The translations under genes were made by a program, and so were the position numbers. From Lawsonia intracellularis PHE/MN1-00 (GTDB lineage Bacteria > Desulfobacterota > Desulfovibrionia > Desulfovibrionales > Desulfovibrionaceae), in the NCBI RefSeq assembly GCF_000055945.1, contig NC_008011.1:608501-672500 (forward strand): a stretch of 64,000 nt of DNA, written 5' to 3'. The notes below the pieces were generated by a model. That model did not search any database, was not told the DNA's origin, and saw only the letters and a program-made list of their open reading frames with translations. This document shows, one piece after another, positions 9,319 through 19,145 of this stretch. Position 1 is the stretch's first letter, and the number at the start of each line of letters is the position of its first letter.

Positions 9319-10459
9319 TTCTTTCTATCATACATTATGCAAGTGGCCTCCTAACCAAATACAGAACATGTTCAACTCTGTTACAGAGTCACAAGTATCG
9401 CATACATTAAATCTAGCAGAAAGAGGTCTATCACTCTCCATAGAACACTTATTAATATTACTATCGCCTACTGCAACTTCTTTTCTAGAAAAAATGGCTT
9501 CTATTGCTCAAGAACAGACAATCCGATATTTTGGAAAAACTATACAACTTTTTACTCCTCTCTACCTCTCTAATTTTTGCATAAATAATTGTAAATATTG
9601 TAGTTTTAGCGCAACTAACCGTATAAAAAGAATACAGTTAACAATTGAAGAAATCGAAAAAGAAGCTGCTGCTATTGCTGCAACTGGGCTTAGACATATT
9701 TTACTCTTAACAGGTGATGCTCCATCTAAAGCAACTATAGCTTATCTTAAAGAAGCTATTCAATGTCTTAATAACTATTTTCCTAGCGTAGGAATCGAAA
9801 TTTATGCCATTGAAAAAAAAGAATACGAATTGCTTGAATGTACTGGAGTAGATTCTATGACGTTATTTCAAGAAACATATAACGAAAAACGTTATATGGC
9901 ACTTCATACTAAGGGAACTAAACAAAATTTCCGTTTTCGTTTAGAAGCACAAAGTAGAGCTGCATCTGCAGGCATTCGCTTTATAACACTTGGTGCACTA
10001 TTAGGCCTAGACCACTGGTGGAGAGATATATTTTATGTAGGCCTCCATGCAAATTGGTTACAAAATGAATATCCTGGAGTGGATCTTACTATCTCTGTAC
10101 CTCGGATACGCCCTCATGAAGGATATTTCTCTGATTACTATCCTGTATCTGATAAAAACCTTGTACAAGCTATTCAAGCTATACGACTATTTTTACCAAC
10201 ATCTGGTATTATTCTTTCAACACGCGAAAAACCCTCTCTCAGAGATAGATTAATATCTCTTAGTGTTACAAAAATGTCTGCAGGAGTTTCTACTGCTGTA
10301 GGAGGGCATACTGATCATCATATAGCAAAAGATAATATTGCCCAATTCGAAATTGCAGATACACGCTCTGTAGAGCAAATAATTACAGCAATAAAAGCAA
10401 AAGGTTATCAACCTATTTTTAAAAACTGGATAAAATTATCTAATGCACCTATGCATTAA
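9305..10459 (+). CDS. thiH: Radical SAM tyrosine lyase ThiH (2-iminoacetate synthase)
   Basis: The 384-residue enzyme cleaves tyrosine to p-cresol and dehydroglycine, the glycine-imine donor for ThiG. The radical SAM cluster motif is C92-x3-C96-x2-C99 within CINNCKYC, preceded by the family stretch TPLYLSNF. Use of ThiH rather than the oxygen-dependent glycine oxidase ThiO fits an anaerobic or microaerobic ancestor. It sits between thiG and thiF and overlaps thiG in a different frame by 14 nt. Confidence 0.95.
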   Translation: MTPINSFYHTLCKWPPNQIQNMFNSVTESQVSHTLNLAERGLSLSIEHLLILLSPTATSFLEKMASIAQEQTIRYFGKTIQLFTPLYLSNFCINNCKYCSFSATNRIKRIQLTIEEIEKEAAAIAATGLRHILLLTGDAPSKATIAYLKEAIQCLNNYFPSVGIEIYAIEKKEYELLECTGVDSMTLFQETYNEKRYMALHTKGTKQNFRFRLEAQSRAASAGIRFITLGALLGLDHWWRDIFYVGLHANWLQNEYPGVDLTISVPRIRPHEGYFSDYYPVSDKNLVQAIQAIRLFLPTSGIILSTREKPSLRDRLISLSVTKMSAGVSTAVGGHTDHHIAKDNIAQFEIADTRSVEQIITAIKAKGYQPIFKNWIKLSNAPMH

Positions 10460-10468
10460 AGGAATAAC

Positions 10469-11089
10469 ATGTCTACCTTTCATTGGAAAAATGTTATGGA
10501 TGAGCACTTACCTGAATCACTGCAAACAAAGCTTTCTAATGCTACTATAGGTATAGCAGGTGCTGGAGGACTAGGTTCAAACTGTGCGGTATTACTTACC
10601 CGAACAGGAATAGGTCATTTAGTCATTGTTGATCATGATATTGTTAGTGTTTCTAATCTTAACAGGCAACAGTATTTACCATCTCATATTGGTATGCCAA
10701 AAGTTGAAGCACTAAAAGAAGTTCTTCTTAACATTAATCCTGGGTTAAAACTTACAATATATCAACAATACATGAATCCTAACAATATCTTAACTCTATT
10801 TGAAGACTGTCAGTTTGTTATAGAAGCAGTAGACAATGCTATCACTAAAAAAATGCTTGTAGAAACACTTATTACTGTAGATTATACTGTTATATCTGCA
10901 TCAGGTGTTGCAGGATGGGGTGGGCTACCTATGACACAAAAACAGCTAGGCAAAAAACTCTTAGTAGTTGGAGATCATACCTATGGAGTATCTTCTATAA
11001 ATCCTCCACTAGCCCCTCGTGTTAATATGGCTGCTAGTATGCAGGCAGATGCTATACTTTGTGCACTGCTCAATACTAAAAACGACTAA
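10469..11089 (+). CDS. thiF: ThiF-family adenylyltransferase (ThiS activating)
   Basis: A 206-residue E1-like enzyme that would adenylate the C-terminus of ThiS. The nucleotide-binding loop GAGGLGS is at residues 31-37, followed by VDHDIVSVSNLNRQQY, which carries the conserved Asp and the R-Q pair of the E1 fold. It is shorter than E. coli ThiF (about 250) and lacks the zinc-binding CxxC pairs, which matches the short ThiF family found in deltaproteobacteria and clostridia. It is the last gene of the thi operon and starts 9 nt after thiH behind AAAGGA. Confidence 0.9.
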   Translation: MSTFHWKNVMDEHLPESLQTKLSNATIGIAGAGGLGSNCAVLLTRTGIGHLVIVDHDIVSVSNLNRQQYLPSHIGMPKVEALKEVLLNINPGLKLTIYQQYMNPNNILTLFEDCQFVIEAVDNAITKKMLVETLITVDYTVISASGVAGWGGLPMTQKQLGKKLLVVGDHTYGVSSINPPLAPRVNMAASMQADAILCALLNTKND

Positions 11090-11130
11090 TATCTATCAAT
11101 ACCCTTTACCTATCTTATTAAAAGATTATA

Positions 11131-12285
11131 TTAAACTATAGTCTTATTAGGCTGTAACATAGCTAATGCCAGATTCTTTTCATCTTGCATTCTACGTAGT
11201 GCAGATGCTTGTATTTCAGCTGTTGAAGAGCCAAAAAGTGTACCTCTCAACTCATAAATACTTTTAATAAGTTGTTGTTCCTCTTGGTCACCAATAGATT
11301 GTCCTTCAGAAATACCAACCATATTAGCAGACTGAGTAAAAATTCTTACAGCACCTGAAGGTCCATGCTGAACTGCTGTACTCCATAAAACTTCATGCAT
11401 TGCTGGAGACAAAGATTCTACTTCATATCCTGCTGCTTTAATACCTTTTAAGGCAGGTTGATAATGACTTTCAGAAATAAAACGTTTTTGTAAATCCTCA
11501 AAAAGTTCGGGTTGTTCTTGAGCTATAGATCTCCATACTTGCGGCATTTTCCCATCACGACTACCAGTGTCAGCAGGTCCTGCACTTTTTAACCGTGCTG
11601 CTATATTAGGATTTTCTCTCTCAAGAAACTTTATAAATTGATCCATACTTCCTGGCTTTGATGCTATTTGATACTTCCCATATGAAGTTCCACCAGTTCG
11701 ATCATAACCTATAGCAGAAATACCTTCATTTCCAGATTCAAATCGAGCAGAAAGCTGCCCTATCCTTGTTTCATTTTGTATAGTTTTATTTAGAGTTATA
11801 TTAGCTGTATTTAATTCTGTTTTACTTCTACTTATTGTCTGTTGAGTATTCATTCCCCCATGTTTTCTATTTAATGCTATATTACGGGCAGAAAAAATAA
11901 TATCTCTTTTGGCATCAAGAGGAATCCCTTTACTAAAAGGGATCCCTTTATTTTCTTTATGAAGTGGTATCCCAGATACAGCTTGAGTTAATGGTACACT
12001 ATTTTTATGTTGTTGATTTTGAGGTAATATAGACTGCATCACCATTTCATTTTGCTGATGTTGAGCCTCTCCCATTGCCAATCCATTAGCAAAAAGGCGA
12101 GAAATTACATTTAACCCTTTTGTATCTTTACTATTTTCTTGAGTTTCTACTGTTACTTCAGAAGTTTTTCCAACCATTTCTGAAAAAGATTCATTGTCAA
12201 TTTTTTGTCCTGAAGTTCTCTTAAAGACTTTCGCATGTTCTGGTGATGTACCGCCAAGAATAAATGGTGACTTGGCTATAGACAT
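11131..12285 (-). CDS. Putative lysozyme/chitosanase-like protein, role unknown
   Basis: The 384-residue product has a low-complexity N-terminal half and a compact C-terminal domain (about residues 180-340). The domain opens with ARFESG and GTSYGKYQI, a combination seen in glutamate-dependent lysozyme/chitosanase-fold enzymes and phage-tail lysozymes; the Glu of FESG is a candidate catalytic residue. No signal peptide or membrane segment is visible. The N-terminal half has three GIP(L/F) repeats around residues 108-128. The start is placed at the ATG at 12285 because GGGGGA precedes it by 5 nt; a TTG four codons upstream is possible. Flanked by thiF (convergent) and a MATE gene. Secreted effector, flagellar muramidase or phage remnant are all open. 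Confidence 0.6.
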   Translation of the reverse strand: MSIAKSPFILGGTSPEHAKVFKRTSGQKIDNESFSEMVGKTSEVTVETQENSKDTKGLNVISRLFANGLAMGEAQHQQNEMVMQSILPQNQQHKNSVPLTQAVSGIPLHKENKGIPFSKGIPLDAKRDIIFSARNIALNRKHGGMNTQQTISRSKTELNTANITLNKTIQNETRIGQLSARFESGNEGISAIGYDRTGGTSYGKYQIASKPGSMDQFIKFLERENPNIAARLKSAGPADTGSRDGKMPQVWRSIAQEQPELFEDLQKRFISESHYQPALKGIKAAGYEVESLSPAMHEVLWSTAVQHGPSGAVRIFTQSANMVGISEGQSIGDQEEQQLIKSIYELRGTLFGSSTAEIQASALRRMQDEKNLALAMLQPNKTIV

Positions 12286-12372
12286 ATAATCCCCCAAAAG
12301 ATGATATTCTTATACATTAGAATTTAACATGCAAATTTTAGGCCTTAATATATAACTTAGTATAAAAATAGA

Positions 12373-13749
12373 TTATAATCCCTTACTTACCTTCTTATAA
12401 AATTTGTGCTCAAGAATGGTTACTCTCCATAAACCAAGAACACCTGCTAAAGAAAGCCCTCCTAATAGTGCTAACCAAAAACCAGTTACTCCCATTGGCT
12501 CAACAAACCAATTTGTTCTCCCAAGGATGTATCCTACAGGTATTGCAAAAAACCAATAAGCAAAAAGTGTTATATAGAACACTGTCTTTGTATCTTTATA
12601 TCCTTTAATAATACCCATTGTGATTGCTTGTAATGCTTCAAAGCATTGATTGATAGCAGTAAAAATCATTAAAGAAGTTGCTACTTTTAATACTTCAACA
12701 TCATTATTATAGATTCCTGCTATTTCATAACGAAGTGTAAGAATAAATATAATAGAGCATAATGCAATAAATAATCCCAAACTTAGAGAGACAAAGCTGA
12801 CACAATGTAACATTTCATATGAATGCCTGCCAATACTATAACCTGTACGAATTGTAGCAGTAATAGCAAGCGAAAATGGAATCATAAAAAGAAGTGCACT
12901 AAAATTTAGTGCTATTTCATGTCCTGCAATAATTGTAACACCTAGAGGAGCAACCAATAAAGCAATAATAGCAAAAGATGTTACTTCAAAAAAAACACCA
13001 AGAGCTCCAGGGAAACCAATACGTAACAATTGCCATTGTGTTTTTTTATCTATCCATTCAACCCAATTTTTAAACGATAAAAATCTTCGAACATCTGGTA
13101 GAGTCATTGCATAACAAAAAATAACAAAAAACATTACCCAATATACTATACCTGTAGCAAAGCCTGATCCAACACCACCAAGAGCAGGTAGACCACACTT
13201 ACCAAAAATAAAAATATAGTTTAAGGGAACATTAAAAAGAAGGCCTATAAAACCTCCAATCATTGATGGCCTCATAAATGCCATACCTTCAAAATAACAC
13301 CGGATAACAACAAAATATAAAAAGCCTGGAGTTCCCCAGGCAATAGCCCTTAAATATTGACCTGAAAGATCAGCTAATTGTTCCTCTAATCCTAATTTCC
13401 CCATCTGAAAAGAAAGAATATATGCAATAAAGAACAATGGTAAAGATAAAAAAGTAGCAAGCCATATCCCCTGACGTAGGACATGACCAATATGTTCAGT
13501 GTATCCTTCACCTCTCCACTGTGAAATAACCGGATGTAATGCCTGTAGTATCCCTTGAAAAAAAAGAATTAAAGGAACCCATATAGAACTACCTAAAGCA
13601 ACAGCAGCCATATCCATGGCACTTACATATCCTGTCATAACCATATCAACAAATCCCATTGCAGTCATAAATATTTGTGCAAGGACTATTGGAATAGTAA
13701 GTTGAATTTGAGTTTTTAACTCTCTAAAATAATACTGTTTTTTCATCAC
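12373..13749 (-). CDS. MATE-family multidrug/cation efflux transporter
   Basis: A 458-residue protein with about twelve hydrophobic segments. The N-terminal QIFMTAMGFVDMVMTG and the repeated half-protein layout, together with family-like ALGSSIW and GLPALGGVGSG stretches, match the NorM branch of MATE exporters, which extrude cationic compounds in exchange for Na+ or H+. Length is normal. It is followed at 104 nt by nothing on the same strand except the preceding cstA, so it may be cotranscribed behind cstA (116-nt gap) or stand alone. Substrate cannot be read from the sequence. Confidence 0.9.
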   Translation of the reverse strand: MMKKQYYFRELKTQIQLTIPIVLAQIFMTAMGFVDMVMTGYVSAMDMAAVALGSSIWVPLILFFQGILQALHPVISQWRGEGYTEHIGHVLRQGIWLATFLSLPLFFIAYILSFQMGKLGLEEQLADLSGQYLRAIAWGTPGFLYFVVIRCYFEGMAFMRPSMIGGFIGLLFNVPLNYIFIFGKCGLPALGGVGSGFATGIVYWVMFFVIFCYAMTLPDVRRFLSFKNWVEWIDKKTQWQLLRIGFPGALGVFFEVTSFAIIALLVAPLGVTIIAGHEIALNFSALLFMIPFSLAITATIRTGYSIGRHSYEMLHCVSFVSLSLGLFIALCSIIFILTLRYEIAGIYNNDVEVLKVATSLMIFTAINQCFEALQAITMGIIKGYKDTKTVFYITLFAYWFFAIPVGYILGRTNWFVEPMGVTGFWLALLGGLSLAGVLGLWRVTILEHKFYKKVSKGL

Positions 13750-13865
13750 ACACTATTTAAAGAAGAAATTAAGAGGAATGGAATATAATATCCATACCTC
13801 TTAATATTACTATATTTTTCAATGAATTCAATAAAAAGATATTGATAAAATCCCATTCAGCTAGT

Positions 13866-15299
13866 TTAACTATCAATAGGTTCATCTGGTTGGCGTTTAC
13901 GTCCTACTGTCAGTAATGTTATCCCACATAATACACTAAATGTGATCGCAATAATATTTGACAAGTCATAAGAAATACCAAATCCCATATTTTCCTCAAA
14001 ACAAATATAAGATACACAGACTGCTGTCATAAACATTGCAGGAACAGTAGCAATCCAATGAAAACGTTCACGATGGAGTAAGTAGGCTGCTGCAGCCCAA
14101 AGAACAATTGCCGCAAGTGTCTGATTAGCCCAACCAAAATATCTCCAAAGAATTCCAAAAGACATAAAATTCAGAGCAACACCAATAGCAAAAATAGGAA
14201 TTGTAAGTAGTAGACGATTTTTACCTGATGCCTGATCAAAACCAAATGCATCAGCAATTGTTAATCTTGCAGAGCGAAAAGCTGTATCACCTGATGTAAT
14301 TGGGAGTATAACCACACCAAGAATCGCTAAGGTACCTCCAACTGTTCCCAACAAAACTTTTGAAACCTCGTCAACAACAAGTGCTGCATTACCTTCAGGA
14401 CCTAGTGCAGCAGCTAATGCTGAAGAATTTTCATAGAAAGACATTCCTAACGTAACCCAAATAAGTGCAATGACACCTTCGGCTATCATTGCTCCAAAAA
14501 ATACAGGCCGGCCATATCTTTCGTTAGGAAGACATCTTGCCATCATGGGAGATTGAGTAGCATGAAAACCACTTAATGCCCCACAAGCAATTGTAATAAA
14601 AACCATAGGCCAAATAGGTAATCCTGCAGGATGTTGGTTAATCAAGTTAATACTTGGATAAAACGGATATCCTTTAACTATTAACATCACTAAAAGACCA
14701 ATAGCCATAAAAACAAGTAATAAAGCAAAGTATGGATAAATAAGGCCAATAAGCTTATCTATTGGCAATATCATTGCAAGAAAATAATATGCAAAAATAA
14801 TAGATACAAAAAACATTGCATCAATACCTGTCAATTTCTCAAGAAGCCCAGCTGGACCAGCAACAAAAACTACCCCTACAAGGATAAGTAATACAACAGA
14901 GAATACCTGCATAAGGATACGAATTGTAGAACCAAGATTATATCCTACAATATCTGGAACAGACTTACCATTGTACCTTAAAGACATCATCCCTGAAAAG
15001 TAATCATGAACAGCTCCACCAAATATAGAACCAATAACTACCCAAAAAAGAGCAATAGGACCATAAAGAGCACCAAGGATAGGCCCAAAAACTGGTCCAA
15101 GGCCTGCAATATTTAACAATTGGATCAAAAAAATTTTAAATGGTCCCATCTTAACATAGTCAACACCATCGAACATTTTATATACAGGTGTAACTCTAGA
15201 GTAATCTGCACCAAATATACGCTCTACTACCTTCCCATATATAATATACCCTAAAAACAAGGCAATTAACGAAAGAAAAAAATATACAATTGAGGACAT
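13866..15299 (-). CDS. cstA: CstA-family carbon starvation / peptide transporter (short form)
   Basis: The 477-residue membrane protein matches the short CstA form common in Desulfovibrio-like bacteria, rather than the about 700-residue E. coli protein. The conserved N-terminal region includes GPVFGPILGALYGP and AVHDYFSGMMSLRYNGKS, with about fourteen hydrophobic segments. E. coli homologues take up peptides or pyruvate during carbon limitation. No BtsSR-like regulator genes are next to it. The large upstream gap (over 700 nt) may hold its promoter. The transported substrate here is unknown. Confidence 0.9.
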   Translation of the reverse strand: MSSIVYFFLSLIALFLGYIIYGKVVERIFGADYSRVTPVYKMFDGVDYVKMGPFKIFLIQLLNIAGLGPVFGPILGALYGPIALFWVVIGSIFGGAVHDYFSGMMSLRYNGKSVPDIVGYNLGSTIRILMQVFSVVLLILVGVVFVAGPAGLLEKLTGIDAMFFVSIIFAYYFLAMILPIDKLIGLIYPYFALLLVFMAIGLLVMLIVKGYPFYPSINLINQHPAGLPIWPMVFITIACGALSGFHATQSPMMARCLPNERYGRPVFFGAMIAEGVIALIWVTLGMSFYENSSALAAALGPEGNAALVVDEVSKVLLGTVGGTLAILGVVILPITSGDTAFRSARLTIADAFGFDQASGKNRLLLTIPIFAIGVALNFMSFGILWRYFGWANQTLAAIVLWAAAAYLLHRERFHWIATVPAMFMTAVCVSYICFEENMGFGISYDLSNIIAITFSVLCGITLLTVGRKRQPDEPIDS

Positions 15300-16026
15300 G
15301 TGGTCTCCATTAAAGCCGTTTCTATTTTATTAGACTATATATAGTTAGTTACCTTATAGTTAACTTATTAATTAGATTAAAACAAAATTAGATTAAAACA
15401 AATATATATTAATTTCTAAAAATAAGCCCCCCCTTCACAACATAAAACCTGAATTAAGTAAAGAAAAATAGTTTTCTCAGCTTTCTGAATAAGAAATTAT
15501 ATTTTACAAAAATAAAAAAATAACTCTTTGTTCACGACAAATTATATCTGTAAAAAAGTCTAGGATAAATGTAGATAAGATAAAATACTACTCTGGCAAC
15601 CCATTAAAATAAAAATTAATGAAAAAGCTATACAACACTAACTAAAAAAATTCATATAATCCTTTTTCATTATAGTATATCTATCTAAAACTAAAAATAA
15701 ATCTATTAAATAATAGCTACTTAGATTATTCATTATTAAAACCAAGTATATTCAATATAACTACTCCATAATAAATGTATTATTTATATTGTAATTAATA
15801 AAACAATAATATCTTATTATACTATTACAGTATAACTGTAGATAATAGTTAATTATACATATATTCTAATTATATTTAGAGTAATATTTAATTTATTTAC
15901 CTAGATCTTTACTAACAATTTATATAATAATGTAACATATATTATTAACAGGCTCTATCATTATAGAAGATATGACTTATCTTAAGCTCTAGTTCTATTT
16001 ACTCATGCATGAAAAGGAGTGAGCTC
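15300..16026. other. Long AT-rich intergenic region between divergent cstA and terC
   Basis: About 730 nt without a supportable gene on either strand. It contains a 16-bp tandem duplication (15371-15402), a run of seven C residues near 15427-15433 and many short A/T tracts. It must hold the promoters of the divergent cstA and terC genes, but no convincing -35/-10 pair, riboswitch, tRNA or hairpin terminator stands out by eye. Confidence 0.6.
15371..15402. repeat. Perfect tandem duplication, 16 bp x 2
   Basis: The 16-nt unit ATTAGATTAAAACAAA occurs twice head to tail (15371-15386 and 15387-15402) without mismatch. It lies 72 nt upstream of the cstA start codon, so copy-number change by slippage could alter promoter spacing. 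Confidence 0.8.
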
Positions 16027-17007
16027 ATGCTAGGTGAATATTCCATTACAGAAATTATAATTTTTTTAATAATTATAGTAAGTTGTTTATGGTTTGACTT
16101 ACATGCACATAAATCTGATAAAGTTATTTCGGTAAAAAATGCTTTTTTATGGTCTAGTATCTGGATCTCTCTTGCGCTTTTATTTGCTATCTATATTGGG
16201 TGTATGTTTGGCCTTGAAAAAGCACAACTTTTTCTAACTGGATATTTACTTGAAGAGTCACTCTCTGTCGATAATCTATTTGTTATTATGGCTATTTTTG
16301 CCTCTTTTTCTATAAAAGATGAAATGCAACATAGAGTACTTTACTATGGAATACTTGGTGCATTAGTTATGCGACTTCTTTTTGTGGCTGTAGGCAGTTC
16401 ACTTGTTACACTCTTTGGTCCTTATGCATTAGCTAGTTTTGGTATTTTTGTACTATGGACAGCATGGAAAATGTGGAAAGAGCAAAAAAAGAAGCATAGT
16501 GAGATAATAGATTACTCTAAGCATTGGTCTGTTAAAATAGCACGTTGGTTAATGCCTGTTCATCCTCAGCTAGATGGACATAATTTTTTCATAAAAGTTT
16601 CAGAGCATAATAGATTGATTTGGAAAGCTACACCACTTTTCCTTTGTCTTCTTGTAATTGAATTCTCAGATGTGATGTTTGCTTTTGACTCTATTCCAGC
16701 TATTATTGCTATTACTCAAGAACCATTCCTTATATATACAAGTAATATTTTTGCTATACTAGGACTACGTTCTTTATATTTTCTTCTTGCAGCAGCCAAA
16801 CGCTATTTACGTTACCTTGAAAAATCTATTATTGTTATTCTTGCCTACATTGGATTTAAAATGTTACTTGATGTCGTAGGAATTATACATATTTCACCAC
16901 TAGTTAGCTTAGGAATTGTTATAATTTGTTTAACTATTGGCATACTAGCATCTCTGTTCATTCCTCAAACGACTACTCTTTCTCATAACAATACTATTCA
17001 TACATAA
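16027..17007 (+). CDS. TerC/Alx-family integral membrane protein
   Basis: The 326-residue protein has about eight hydrophobic segments and the two family signatures: LEESLSVDNLFVI in the N-terminal half and EFSDVMFAFDSIPAI in the C-terminal half, with their paired acidic residues. TerC/Alx proteins are linked to manganese export and metal or tellurite resistance and may metallate exported proteins. The start at 16027 is preferred over the ATG at 16009 because AAGGAG (16014-16019) lies inside that longer frame, 7 nt before 16027. The gene stands alone. Confidence 0.9.
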   Translation: MLGEYSITEIIIFLIIIVSCLWFDLHAHKSDKVISVKNAFLWSSIWISLALLFAIYIGCMFGLEKAQLFLTGYLLEESLSVDNLFVIMAIFASFSIKDEMQHRVLYYGILGALVMRLLFVAVGSSLVTLFGPYALASFGIFVLWTAWKMWKEQKKKHSEIIDYSKHWSVKIARWLMPVHPQLDGHNFFIKVSEHNRLIWKATPLFLCLLVIEFSDVMFAFDSIPAIIAITQEPFLIYTSNIFAILGLRSLYFLLAAAKRYLRYLEKSIIVILAYIGFKMLLDVVGIIHISPLVSLGIVIICLTIGILASLFIPQTTTLSHNNTIHT

Positions 17008-17102
17008 TTTTACTCTAGAGAAGTATAAAGCTTAATTGCTTTTAAATAATGATAAGTTAAACTAGTTACATATTTTCTTTAATACTAAAAAGAAAGATAT
17101 AA

Positions 17103-17585
17103 TCAATTAGTGTTAGCTTTCTGAATTTCGTCAGCCAGTCTAATAATATTATTAAAATGTTCTTGAGAAACAGGTTGAATAGAAAGTCGACTTCCTGCCT
17201 TCAAAAGTTCCATCCCTGAGAGATCATGCTGTAATCGCAATAAATTTCTTGGAATAGTTGGATGAAATACCTTAACCAACTGAACATCGACCATATACCA
17301 TCTTGGATTTTCTGGCGTAGCTGATGGATCATAATGATCATTTTCTGGATCTTGTGCTGTATGATCAGGATAACTTTCTTTAACCACTTTAACAATACCA
17401 GCAATTTCAGGTAATTTCCCACTATGATAAAAAAAGCCAAGATCTCCTATTCTCATTTCATCTCTCATAAAATTTCTTGCCTGGTAATTTCTTACACCAT
17501 CCCAACTTGTTGTTTGATTTGGTGCAGACTGTAAATCATTGATTGAGTAACAATCGGTATCACTTTTAAAAAGCCAATACTGCAT
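17103..17585 (-). CDS. EVE-domain protein
   Basis: A 160-residue protein made of one EVE domain (PUA-like fold). It begins MQYWLFKSD, with WDGVRNYQARNFMRDEM around residues 29-45 and FFYHSG near 51-56, the standard family landmarks. EVE proteins bind modified bases in DNA or RNA; the cellular role of this bacterial group is not established. An AAAGGAAATAG Shine-Dalgarno precedes the ATG. Upstream lies the sugar-transferase gene on the same strand, 56 nt away. Confidence 0.9.
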   Translation of the reverse strand: MQYWLFKSDTDCYSINDLQSAPNQTTSWDGVRNYQARNFMRDEMRIGDLGFFYHSGKLPEIAGIVKVVKESYPDHTAQDPENDHYDPSATPENPRWYMVDVQLVKVFHPTIPRNLLRLQHDLSGMELLKAGSRLSIQPVSQEHFNNIIRLADEIQKANTN

Positions 17586-17641
17586 TTCTATTTCCTTTAT
17601 TCTTTGCTATAATGTACTGATTTATAAAAAAGAGAAAGGGA

Positions 17642-19087
17642 TCAATATGCACCCTTACGTTTAACTACAACAGGAATTGTACGAGCTAATATAACAATAT
17701 CTAACCATACTGACCAGTTAGAAATATAATACCAGTCTGTTTGTACACGTTGATTATATGTTAAATCATTTCGTCCAGATACTTGCCATAATCCTGTAAT
17801 TCCTGGACGAACCTTTATATACAAAGCATAAGCATCGCCATAGCGGGCTACCTCTTCTTCTACAATTGGACGTGGGCCAACAAGACTCATATCTCCTAGT
17901 AGTACATTCCATATTTGAGGAAGTTCATCTAAGCTTGTTCGTCTTAACAACTTACCTACCTTTGTAATTCTTGGATCATACCGTAACTTTTGATCAGCTT
18001 TCCATTCATTTCTTAATTCTTCATTTTCATCTAAAGTTTTTTGTAAGACTTGTTCTGCATTTTGGACCATAGTACGAAACTTCACTATCCAAATAGGCTT
18101 ACCCTCTCGACCAATACGTAATTGCCTAAAAAAAATAGGCCCTGGTGATTCCAACCGTATCCAAATTGCAATAAAACAAATGAGTGGGAAAGTAGCAATA
18201 CCTATAATAATAGATAAAATAAGATCTATACACCTTTTAACAACTAGCTTTCGTGGATCAAGCAAATTTTGTCTTACTTTCAAACAAAGGAAAGAACCAA
18301 TTTCTAAAGGACGAACCCATAGAGGAATACCACACTTAAAAAAATCTTCAGAAACAAGGATAATGGAAGAAAACAAAGTTGTGGCTACCTTCTCAAGCTT
18401 TGTATGGTATATGTCATCTTTTGATAAAAGAACAAATGCACAGCTTCTTGGATGGTTAGATACAAATTGTTTAATTTTTTGCTCTGTCTCAAGGTACATT
18501 AAAGAAGGTTTTAAATATCCATCGGAAGTCTTATCCTCTTTATCTTCTATTGTTTGATTTATAGAATACGCATAGCCCATAGGTGTTAAACCAAATTCTG
18601 GATGTTTTACTAAATATTTTTGAATCAATGAAAGAATACTACCATTGCCCAAAAAAATTGTTGGTATTCCCCACCAAGATTTTCTTGAAAAATACTGCCT
18701 AACATTACAACGAATGACAGGAACAACAATTAAACTTGCCATCCAAGAGGCCATATAAACAAGACGAGAAGGAAGATCTGCTCTAAAAAAGAATAAATAA
18801 ATAGCAATACAAAAATAAGCTAATGAAACTGAAAGACTCAAACTTTTCACCTCTTCAGGAAGAGGTGGAGGCGTAGCATCATAAAGTTCCTTCATATAAT
18901 TAACAAAAATAGCTACAAGAAGGAATAATAATAAGGTCCAATGTTGTGAAAATTCGACTGGTGTAAAAATATTCCGTATATATGCAGCAATAATAACTGT
19001 ACTTAAAAGTGCTATACAGTCTGAGCATACTAATATTAGTGTACGCCTTGTCGTGAAGTTTAAAAAAAACTTTTTTACCTTAATCAT
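17642..19087 (-). CDS. Undecaprenyl-phosphate sugar phosphotransferase (WbaP type)
   Basis: The 481-residue protein has four or five N-terminal membrane segments, a central cytoplasmic region and a C-terminal bacterial sugar transferase domain (about residues 280-480). The domain shows PGPIFFRQLRIG, KFRTM, DELPQIWNVLLGDMSLVGPRP and VRPGITGLWQVSGR. Such enzymes put the first sugar-1-phosphate on undecaprenyl phosphate to start an O-antigen or exopolysaccharide unit. The overall WbaP layout suggests galactose-1-phosphate, but the sugar cannot be read directly. It lies 58 nt downstream of a glycosyltransferase gene on the same strand that probably acts in the same pathway. Confidence 0.9.
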   Translation of the reverse strand: MIKVKKFFLNFTTRRTLILVCSDCIALLSTVIIAAYIRNIFTPVEFSQHWTLLLFLLVAIFVNYMKELYDATPPPLPEEVKSLSLSVSLAYFCIAIYLFFFRADLPSRLVYMASWMASLIVVPVIRCNVRQYFSRKSWWGIPTIFLGNGSILSLIQKYLVKHPEFGLTPMGYAYSINQTIEDKEDKTSDGYLKPSLMYLETEQKIKQFVSNHPRSCAFVLLSKDDIYHTKLEKVATTLFSSIILVSEDFFKCGIPLWVRPLEIGSFLCLKVRQNLLDPRKLVVKRCIDLILSIIIGIATFPLICFIAIWIRLESPGPIFFRQLRIGREGKPIWIVKFRTMVQNAEQVLQKTLDENEELRNEWKADQKLRYDPRITKVGKLLRRTSLDELPQIWNVLLGDMSLVGPRPIVEEEVARYGDAYALYIKVRPGITGLWQVSGRNDLTYNQRVQTDWYYISNWSVWLDIVILARTIPVVVKRKGAY

Positions 19088-19145
19088 ATTGTAATGAATG
19101 AACTATATATTAGTATAGCTAAGGTTAACTAAAAATATAAAACAA

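Noticed and set aside
15427..15433. Run of seven C residues as a phase-variation tract
   Set aside because: Not inside a gene or a recognisable promoter, and short for phase variation.
17071..17100. Imperfect hairpin between terC and the EVE gene
   Set aside because: Bulged stem and no clear T-run; not strong enough to call a terminator.
18180..18557. 125-codon plus-strand frame
   Set aside because: Lies antisense inside the conserved sugar-transferase gene, so it is a shadow frame.
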